From: Stenotrophomonas maltophilia
Lineage (GTDB): Bacteria; Pseudomonadota; Gammaproteobacteria; Xanthomonadales; Xanthomonadaceae
DNA length: 64,000 bases
Assembly (NCBI RefSeq): GCF_006974125.1
Contig: NZ_CP037858.1
Span: 3,720,001 to 3,784,000 of the forward strand
Reading direction: 5' to 3'
Every line of letters begins with the position of its first letter. Within the stretch, counting starts at the first letter, position 1. The notes under the pieces are model-generated. The model was not told where the DNA came from. It saw only the letters and a program-made list of their open reading frames with translations, and ran no database searches. A program made the position numbers and the translations under genes. Positions 38,736 through 45,532 of the stretch are shown here, one piece after another.

Positions 38736-39842
38736 TCAGGGATCCAGCGGATCCATCGGGTCGATGCGCAGCGATTCGGGGGCCGGCACGAACGGGATCG
38801 CGTAGGGCGAAACATGTGAACCGACCTTGCCCGGAACGTAACCCAGTTCATGGCGGTTGCGCTCGCTGAAGGCGCTGCTGGCGACCGAATCGATATGCGA
38901 CGGACTGCTGACCACCAATGCTGGTTGCCGTGGCGGTGCCTGCAGGGCCGCCAGCAACCGGGCTGCATTGCGCAGGTTGGTGGTGGTGTGGCGGGCATAC
39001 GGCTCGATGATGATGGCATCTGCGGGAATGCCGAAGCGTGCCATCAGCGCCTCGCGCATCTGCACCGCTTCGACGCTGCGGGTGCCGCGCGGATGTACCG
39101 CACCACCCGAGACGATGAGGAAGGGCGCATCACCTGCCGCGTAGCGCTGCGCGGCCGCCTTCAGGCGCAGCTTGCTGCCGGCGCTGAGCGGGGTGGTCAG
39201 TTCATCCGGTCCCTGGCCAAGAACGATGATCGCGGTGTACGGATGCGCATTCCAATCGAGCTGCCGCGCACGCGCAAACGGCGCGGCGTTCGTCCCGGCG
39301 CTGGTGGGCTCGAAGCGGATCGCATCAAGGCGGTCATTGGCATCGAGCAGGCCCACCGCCACCGCGATGCTGCGATCAAAGGCGGTGTAGGCCGCGCTGG
39401 CGTCCACCTCGCTCATCTGCATGGCAATGGCAACATCGCCGACCAGCCGCGTGCTGCCTGCCGCGCCGACCGGGCCGTCGATGGCGTCGTAGCGGGACGG
39501 CTGGCCCTGGCCATAGACGGAGAGAATATTGTTGAGGCCGGCCAGTTCCCGTTCGATGGCCTCGGCGTGCGCGGGAGCCGCGGCGGTCAACAGGCCTGCC
39601 TGCGCGGGCGTCCAGCGAGCGGACGCGAGCGTGCAGGTGGCGGTCCGGCAGCGGGCCAGCTGCTGCGTACGTTCGGCCAGGAGGGCGCGCGCATCATCGG
39701 GCAGTGTATCGGGCTTCAACTGCATGAGGGTCGGGAACAAGCGTGCGGCAAGCGTGGCGCTGTCGCGGTCGTCGGCCACCGCCGCAAGCGGCAGCGCTGC
39801 CGTGGCGAGCAGGACAAGGGACAAGGCAAGTCGTCGATGCAT
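38736..39842 (-). CDS. Exported YdcF/DUF218-family protein
   Basis: A 368-residue protein with a signal peptide (about 1-23) and a C-terminal YdcF-like (DUF218) domain from about 200: AIIVLGQGPDE, FLIVSGGAVHPRGTRSVEA, IIIEPYARHTTTNLRNAARLL and the VVSSPSHIDS strand. YdcF/SanA/ElyC proteins influence the envelope but their chemistry is unsettled. Residues 24-200 are Ala/Leu-rich and may be an added helical domain. The ATG shares a base with the receptor stop upstream (TGATG), so it is the last gene of the MFS-ROK-receptor unit. It is convergent with the siderophore receptor, only 17 bp away. Confidence 0.8.
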   Translation of the reverse strand: MHRRLALSLVLLATAALPLAAVADDRDSATLAARLFPTLMQLKPDTLPDDARALLAERTQQLARCRTATCTLASARWTPAQAGLLTAAAPAHAEAIERELAGLNNILSVYGQGQPSRYDAIDGPVGAAGSTRLVGDVAIAMQMSEVDASAAYTAFDRSIAVAVGLLDANDRLDAIRFEPTSAGTNAAPFARARQLDWNAHPYTAIIVLGQGPDELTTPLSAGSKLRLKAAAQRYAAGDAPFLIVSGGAVHPRGTRSVEAVQMREALMARFGIPADAIIIEPYARHTTTNLRNAARLLAALQAPPRQPALVVSSPSHIDSVASSAFSERNRHELGYVPGKVGSHVSPYAIPFVPAPESLRIDPMDPLDP

Positions 39843-42337
39843 CACCAGCTCCTGCTGACCATCAGGCGGACGTTGCGGCCGAACAGCGGCCGTCCATAGA
39901 TGGCCTCGGCCGAACCCTGTCCGGCGAGGGCATCGGTGCGGGTGTTGCCTTCGGTGAGTCCCTTTTCATTGGTGAGGTTGTCGCCCACCAGCTGTGCGCC
40001 CCAGTTGCCACGCTTCCATGAAATGCCCAGGCCGAGGGTCTGGTAGGCGGGCAGCGCTGTCTGGTTGAACAGATCAACATATGATTTGCCGACCACGTCA
40101 TAACGCAGCCAGGTCTCGAACTGGTCCTGGCCATGCTGGAAACTGAAGGTCGGGCGGAGGTTGCCGTAGAGCTTGGGCTCGCGAACGATCTGCTTGCCGT
40201 TGACGGCAGCCGGATCGGCGCCGGAATCGTTCTGCAGGCTGTCGTACTGCGGATCGCTGACCGTGATCGAGCCGGCGATGCTGAACCAGTCCAGCGGCCG
40301 GAACAGCCCATCCAGTTCGATGCCCTTGGAGACGGCGGTACCGATGAACGGCACCGACTGGTCATTGCGGCCGGTTGTCGGGTTGAAGGCCACGAACGAG
40401 GCGTTGAGCGGATCGAACTTCGTGTAGAACGCTGTCAGGTACAGGTAGGACCGGCCGAATCCGGCCTTCAGGCCAAGCTCGTACTGGTCCAGCTGGGTCT
40501 GCACGATGGTGGGATCGATCGAGCGTGCCACTGACGAGTTGGGAACGATCTCCATGTGGGAGACGCGGGCGTAAGCACCCACCGAAGGGGTGAAATCGAA
40601 GTTCGCACCCACGGTCCAATTGGTCGCGGACGGATCCAGGCGATGGTTCTGGACCACGCCGGTGAACCGGCGCGTGGTGTTGTCGGCCAGTGTGTTGCGG
40701 TCGCCGAGGTCGACCTGGGCGGTCTGCTCTGCGTAGCCTTCATAGCGATAGCGTTCATGGCGGATACCAGCGTCGAGCTTGAAGCGGTCCGTCAGTGCCC
40801 ACGTGTCATTGGCATACACCGCGAACATGCGGGCATCGACCTTGCCGCGATTCAGGGTGGTGGTGTAACGCAGCGTGCCCTTGTCGGTCACATAGCCCAG
40901 CGGGGTGCCATCGTTGCCGTAGGCCACCAGATCCAGCAGGCGTGGCTTGCCGCGCATCTCCATCAGCATGTCCTGGTACAGGCTGAAGGCCGTGGTGCCG
41001 AAGAAGGCCGTATATGCGCCGATGTTCAGATCGTGGCTGCCCCAGGCCGTCTCAAACAACCGCGTCGCACTGAAGTCGGCCTGGCCGGAGTAGAAGTCCG
41101 AATCTGCGGCCCGGTACTGGGCCGAGATCACCAGGCCGGAGTCGGCATAGGGATCGTAGGCGCTCGCGCCGTTGCTGCCGGCCAGGGCGTAGCCCATCCG
41201 CGCGACGCCGGCACCGAAGGCGGTACGGGCCGCGCCCAGATAGCCGTTGGCGAAGGTGCGTGCGTCGACCGGGTTGGTGGTCGAGTACAGTGCGTCGAAG
41301 GTGTTGCGACCCTTGGTGTAGCCGGTTTTCAGCGAGATCGTCCAGTCGCTGGCGGTATTCTCGTACTGGAAGCCGATGTTGCCGAAGCGCATGTGCCGGC
41401 CATCAGCCAGGTCGCGGTTCATGCCCTGCAGGACGCCGCCGCCATCGAGGTACTTCAGGTTGACATTGCGCAGCGACGGCGAGTTCAGCGTACCGTCGAA
41501 GTAGTCGATGTACGGGTCCAGCGGAACGCTGGGATTGCGCGGATCGGCGACCGGGATCGGCAGGTAGAACGTATTGTGGTCATCGACGAAGGTACCGCTG
41601 ACCTTGAACCAGCTGGTGTCATCGAAGTAGTGCTTGATGTTGCCCCTGATCTGCCCGCCCTTGTCGTTCGGGAAGCCATTGTCGCGGTAGCCATCGTGCT
41701 GGCGCAGGAATCCACCGACGGCATAGAAGGTGTCCTTGCCGAGGGCGCCGGACTGGTACATCTCGCCGCGGTACAGCCCGGTGTCACCGACGGTCAGCTG
41801 GGCCTTGCCGTGGGTCTCTTCCGAGCCCTCGGCCAGGATGTTGTTGACGATGGCGCCGCCACTGCTTGCATAGATCGGCGCCGGGCCACCACGTACGATC
41901 TCCACCCGCTGGTTCATCACGTCGAACCGGTTCATGCCGTCGCCGGAGTTGAAGAAGTGGCCATCCAGCTCCTGGTAGAGCGGCAGGCCGTCCTGCTGGA
42001 AGGCGATGAAGCCACGATCGGTGGGAATGCCGCGCAGCCGGGTGATGTTCTGCACCTCGCCTCCGGTGGCCTCGACATGGATGCCGGGCACGGACCCGAG
42101 CAGGTCGGCGTAGCTTTTCGGTGCGAGCTTCTGCACATCTTCGCGGCTGAGTGAATTGACCGCGAAGGACGCATCGAAACGACGCTGGGTGCGTGCTGCA
42201 CCGGTGACCACCACCGCATCCAGCGTTGCGGCGTCGGCGCTGTCCTTGTTCTGGACCGGGGCGTCCTGCGCAGAAGCATTGCCGTGCAGGGATATCAAGG
42301 CCAGGGAGATTCCCAGGACCAGGGGGCTGATGTTCAT
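39842..42337 (-). CDS. TonB-dependent receptor of the ROK-linked operon
   Basis: An 831-residue outer-membrane receptor with a signal peptide (about 1-23) and plug words DAVVVTGAARTQRRF, SYADLLGSVPGIHVEATGG and VEIVRGGPAPIYASSGGAIVNN. The barrel has long loops and ends in RNVRLMVSRSW. There is no STN extension. Its operon mates, an MFS transporter and a ROK regulator, point to a sugar or glycoside substrate, as in CUT-type loci of xanthomonads; that is inference. A 30-bp palindrome lies 59-88 bp upstream. Translation of the downstream YdcF-like gene is coupled. Confidence 0.88.
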   Translation of the reverse strand: MNISPLVLGISLALISLHGNASAQDAPVQNKDSADAATLDAVVVTGAARTQRRFDASFAVNSLSREDVQKLAPKSYADLLGSVPGIHVEATGGEVQNITRLRGIPTDRGFIAFQQDGLPLYQELDGHFFNSGDGMNRFDVMNQRVEIVRGGPAPIYASSGGAIVNNILAEGSEETHGKAQLTVGDTGLYRGEMYQSGALGKDTFYAVGGFLRQHDGYRDNGFPNDKGGQIRGNIKHYFDDTSWFKVSGTFVDDHNTFYLPIPVADPRNPSVPLDPYIDYFDGTLNSPSLRNVNLKYLDGGGVLQGMNRDLADGRHMRFGNIGFQYENTASDWTISLKTGYTKGRNTFDALYSTTNPVDARTFANGYLGAARTAFGAGVARMGYALAGSNGASAYDPYADSGLVISAQYRAADSDFYSGQADFSATRLFETAWGSHDLNIGAYTAFFGTTAFSLYQDMLMEMRGKPRLLDLVAYGNDGTPLGYVTDKGTLRYTTTLNRGKVDARMFAVYANDTWALTDRFKLDAGIRHERYRYEGYAEQTAQVDLGDRNTLADNTTRRFTGVVQNHRLDPSATNWTVGANFDFTPSVGAYARVSHMEIVPNSSVARSIDPTIVQTQLDQYELGLKAGFGRSYLYLTAFYTKFDPLNASFVAFNPTTGRNDQSVPFIGTAVSKGIELDGLFRPLDWFSIAGSITVSDPQYDSLQNDSGADPAAVNGKQIVREPKLYGNLRPTFSFQHGQDQFETWLRYDVVGKSYVDLFNQTALPAYQTLGLGISWKRGNWGAQLVGDNLTNEKGLTEGNTRTDALAGQGSAEAIYGRPLFGRNVRLMVSRSW

Positions 42338-42395
42338 CGGAGGGCGGCCATGCAGGGAAGGGGGACCGCTGCACGGTAGGTCCGGGCGATGACGG

Positions 42396-42425
42396 AATTG
42401 TTTACTTCGGCGGAAATAAACAATT
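42396..42425 (-). promoter_or_regulatory. 30-bp palindromic operator candidate
   Basis: AATTGTTTACTTC (42396-42408), GGCG, GAAATAAACAATT (42413-42425) is a palindrome matching at 12 of 13 positions per arm. It is AT-rich in a GC-rich neighbourhood, overlaps the ROK stop codon and precedes the receptor gene. ROK repressors bind such AT-rich palindromes, so it is a natural target for the adjacent regulator. Confidence 0.7.
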
Positions 42426-43581
42426 AAACGCTGGCATCGGCGCCCAGCTGGTGGATCGGCAGCAGCGCCGCGCCCACCGATACTGCGGATCCTCCCAGCC
42501 GGGACACATGCACCTGCGGCAGGCGCAGGCTGTCCAGCGCACTGCTCCAGCGTGCTGGCTGCTGCAGGTGTTGCCCAAGGGCCTCCAGTACCTGGCGGGG
42601 CAGTGAACCGGACAGGATCACGGCGCCGGGATCGAGCCAGGCGACGCCGGTATTGGCCGCTGCGCCCAGCTGGTTGCCCGCGCGTTCGGCCCAGGCGCTG
42701 ATGATGCCGGTATGGCTTTCCAGGCAGGCCTCCAGCTCGAACAGCGATGGAATTCCAGCGCCCGCCTCGCGCAACGTGGCCAGCAGGTCGATGCCCGAGG
42801 GGCGCGGCGCGTCCATGCGGAACAGGCGGCCGATGTCGCCGGCATTGCCGAATTCACCGCGCATCACATCACGCCGATGGATCACGCCACCGCCCACGCC
42901 ATGGCCGACATACAGCAGCAGCGCCGAAGTGCAGTCGCGGATCAGCCCGCTGTCGTAGTACTCCGCCAGCGCCGCCAGGGTTGCATCGTTCTCCACCCAG
43001 GCCGGAAAGCCAAAGTAGTCTTCAAAGAACTGGTCGTTGTCGATATCGCGCCAGCCATGCAGCCAGTCCACCGCGTGCCGGCGTGCCGGGCCGGTTTCGA
43101 CCACGGGCCCGGGGACCGCCACGCCGAGGCCGAGGAAACGGGCGCGCATGAGCCCGGTGCTGCTGGTGAGGCTGCGCAGGCGCTGGTCCACGCAATGGAC
43201 GAAATCGTGGGGATCTGCGCTGTCGAACGCGGTGGCATCACGGGCGATGACCTGGCCGGCGAAGTCCACCAGTGCGATCTCCAGCCAACCAGGATGCACC
43301 GTGGCACCGGCGGCATAGCCGCCCCGACCGGACAGCGCCAGTGGCACCGACGGACGGCCACGCTGGCCATCGGACAGTTGTCCCTGTTCCTCGATCACTT
43401 CCAGCATCAGCAGTTCACGCGCCAGGCGGGTCAACGCGCCGTTGTGCATGCCCAGCTGGTGGGCGATGGTGATGCGGGGAACGGCGCCCATCGTGCGCAA
43501 CAGCCAGATGATGCGCTTGTGGTCGGCATCCAGCGCGATCAGCGGCTTGCGGCGCAGCCGCGATGTCGGGGCGAGGTTCAC
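42424..43581 (-). CDS. ROK-family transcriptional regulator
   Basis: A 385-residue regulator of the ROK (NagC/XylR) family: an N-terminal winged helix (about 18-85, RITIAHQLGMHNGALTRLARELL) and a ROK sugar-binding domain. The GVAVPGPV strand and VGHGVGGGVIHRRDVMRGEFGNAGDIG stretch (in parts) are family elements. Two usual ligand features are lost: the His of ExGH is Arg (DIGR), and the zinc motif CxCGxxGC is absent, replaced by MDAPRPSGIDLL. It may therefore sense an unusual ligand or use no zinc. It overlaps the MFS gene by four bases and should control the downstream receptor. Confidence 0.88.
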   Translation of the reverse strand: MNLAPTSRLRRKPLIALDADHKRIIWLLRTMGAVPRITIAHQLGMHNGALTRLARELLMLEVIEEQGQLSDGQRGRPSVPLALSGRGGYAAGATVHPGWLEIALVDFAGQVIARDATAFDSADPHDFVHCVDQRLRSLTSSTGLMRARFLGLGVAVPGPVVETGPARRHAVDWLHGWRDIDNDQFFEDYFGFPAWVENDATLAALAEYYDSGLIRDCTSALLLYVGHGVGGGVIHRRDVMRGEFGNAGDIGRLFRMDAPRPSGIDLLATLREAGAGIPSLFELEACLESHTGIISAWAERAGNQLGAAANTGVAWLDPGAVILSGSLPRQVLEALGQHLQQPARWSSALDSLRLPQVHVSRLGGSAVSVGAALLPIHQLGADASV

Positions 43582-44879
43582 GGGCGCAGGCCCTCGGTAC
43601 GTGCTGGCGGGATGGGCCAGGCCAATGCGGCCAGCGAAAGCAGGCTGCCGATGGCGACCAGCGAGACCAGGGTGGCCGCGGTGCCCGGATCGCCCGCCTG
43701 TATACCGGGCAGCACTTCGCCCAGCAGCAAGGAAGAGGCCGCGATGGATAGCTTCATGGTTCCGGTAAGCAGTGCAAAACAGCTGAGGTCATCGTCGCGT
43801 CCGCTATGGGCGGCATGGCGATGGGCGATCAGCGCGGTGCGTCGCCACAGTACCAGGCCGACGCTGGCCACTGCCGTCCCATGGATGGCGGCACATGCAA
43901 TCGCTACAGGCGTGGAGGGGATGGCCAGATACCCGCCAACGGCGGCGACGGCCAGCACCGACATCAGCGCGAGCATCCCGGTCTCGCTGTGCAGCCTTGA
44001 ACGCAGGCGCAGGCAGAGCCAGGGGGCAACCACCATGCCCGCCACCATCGCGAAGGTCAGTGCTGCCCCGTGTTCAGCGAAAGGGAACAGGCGCCCGGCC
44101 AGACCCACCAGTGCAGTCTCCGCCGCTGCGGCCAGCAGAACCGGCAGCAGTGCCGGCAGGGGCAGGGCAACAGCAGCGGACATCCCGGTTGCGGAGGGCC
44201 GTGGCGGTGTTGCGACGCAGGCCAGGGGAAGCGCAGCGGCCGCGATCAGCACGCCGATGATCATGCAGATCAACAACGCGTTGCCACTGCCCTGGGACGC
44301 AGGAGGACCGACCACGCTGAACAGCGCCGCGGCAATGCACAGCTTGGAAATGGGCACCACCACGGCGCGCGTGGAGACATAGCGCATGGCCTCGTCCTCG
44401 TCACGGGGCAGCAACGAAGTCAGTGCGTTCTGCGCCACGTCGTAGACCGCATAGCAGGTACGGAACAGCAACGATGCGACCAGCAATGGCAGGAAGGTGG
44501 GCCCGGCTGCGCTGTGCGGGCTGAATAGCAGGCAGGCGCTGGCGGCCGTGCCGAGCCCGCCGATGAGCTGCAGGCGCAGGGCGAGGCGCTGCTGGTTGCG
44601 CAGGCGGGTGAACACGGCGGCCAGCAGCAGATCGAGCAGGCTGCTGTAGGCCAATGAAATGGCCAGCAGCAGGCCGGTGTGGGCCGCCGGCAGCCCCAGG
44701 CGGGCGTGCAGGTAGTAGCCCAGCACCAGATCCACGAACGACCAGACCAGGGTGCGGGCAAAGTGGCCGGCGGCATAGAGGTGCCGTGGCGAGGGCTGCG
44801 TGTTCAACGCCGTGTAATGGGGGGAAGAGCCGGAGATGCTGGATCGTTCTACTACCCCTGTGTGACATGGCCCTGACAT
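43578..44879 (-). CDS. MFS transporter
   Basis: A roughly 433-residue polytopic transporter with about 12 hydrophobic segments. The early HFARTLVWSFVDLVLGYYLHARLG and SYSSLLDLLLAAVFTRLRN-like parts (loop with Arg between helices 2 and 3) fit major facilitator proteins. Substrate unknown; the operon suggests a sugar or glycoside brought in by the TonB receptor. The start is uncertain: I chose the ATG giving MSGPCHTG, and both longer and shorter starts are possible. Its stop overlaps the ROK start (ATGA). Confidence 0.8.
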   Translation of the reverse strand: MSGPCHTGVVERSSISGSSPHYTALNTQPSPRHLYAAGHFARTLVWSFVDLVLGYYLHARLGLPAAHTGLLLAISLAYSSLLDLLLAAVFTRLRNQQRLALRLQLIGGLGTAASACLLFSPHSAAGPTFLPLLVASLLFRTCYAVYDVAQNALTSLLPRDEDEAMRYVSTRAVVVPISKLCIAAALFSVVGPPASQGSGNALLICMIIGVLIAAAALPLACVATPPRPSATGMSAAVALPLPALLPVLLAAAAETALVGLAGRLFPFAEHGAALTFAMVAGMVVAPWLCLRLRSRLHSETGMLALMSVLAVAAVGGYLAIPSTPVAIACAAIHGTAVASVGLVLWRRTALIAHRHAAHSGRDDDLSCFALLTGTMKLSIAASSLLLGEVLPGIQAGDPGTAATLVSLVAIGSLLSLAALAWPIPPARTEGLRP

Positions 44880-44998
44880 GGTGCGTGGCCGGGCGTTCAG
44901 CAAGCGGCTTGCACCCCCTGCCGCAGGCGCGCAGCATTCGCCCTGCTGCCCCCCATCACGCGTCACGCAGCGCTTTCTTCACTGGAACGGAGCAACGT

Positions 44999-45481
44999 AT
45001 GAAACTGTTGTCCGCTGTGTTGTTGTCTGTGCTTTCGCTCTCCGCCGTTCCGGCGCTGGCAGTGGAAGCTTCGCCCTCACCGCTGCTGGGGCGCTGGTCG
45101 CTGGATATCGCCACGTCTGCGCTACCCGAAGCGCAGCGCCCAAAGCACGTGGTGCTGGAGTTCAAGGACGCCGGTGCGGGTCGTTGGAGTTCACACGTGG
45201 ACATCGTCCTGCACGACGGCAAGACCATGAAGTCCGACGGCACGCTGGCGCTGGACGGCACGCCGGGGCCCTTGTCCGGCACCTACGGCGCGGACAAGGC
45301 CAACCTGAAACTGCCGGCGCCGAACACCCTGGTGATGCAGTTGGTGGACCATGGCACGCCAGCGTCCACCCGCATCTACACCGTAGCGGCCGACCGCACG
45401 ACGATGACCGAGACCAAGGCGTTCTACAGCCATGACGGTACACCGATCCTGCAGACCAACCTGTTCAAGCGGATACCCTAG
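44999..45481 (+). CDS. Small secreted protein of unknown function
   Basis: A 160-residue protein with a signal peptide (about 1-21, ending PALAVEA). The mature domain begins LLGRWSLDIATS and has repeated beta-strand patterns with a Thr/Lys/Asp composition, reminiscent of lipocalin-like or calycin folds (GRW near the start, RWSSHVDIVLHDGK, DRTTMTETKAFY). This comparison is by pattern only. GGAG precedes the ATG. It is divergent from the MFS operon and convergent with aceE, across a hairpin. Confidence 0.65.
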   Translation: MKLLSAVLLSVLSLSAVPALAVEASPSPLLGRWSLDIATSALPEAQRPKHVVLEFKDAGAGRWSSHVDIVLHDGKTMKSDGTLALDGTPGPLSGTYGADKANLKLPAPNTLVMQLVDHGTPASTRIYTVAADRTTMTETKAFYSHDGTPILQTNLFKRIP

Positions 45482-45493
45482 CGGTTCCGTCCG

Positions 45494-45520
45494 CACCACG
45501 CCCGCACAGCGGGCGTGGTG
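45494..45520. terminator. Bidirectional hairpin between convergent genes
   Basis: CACCACGCCCGC (45494-45505), ACA, GCGGGCGTGGTG (45509-45520) is a perfect 12-bp stem between the small secreted-protein gene and aceE. It lacks T-runs, so termination strength is uncertain. Confidence 0.6.
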
Positions 45521-45532
45521 AACTCAGCAGCC

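Noticed and set aside
42396..42425. The 30-bp palindrome as a terminator of the ROK gene
   Set aside because: The stem is AT-rich and no T-run follows on the minus strand; an operator is the better explanation.
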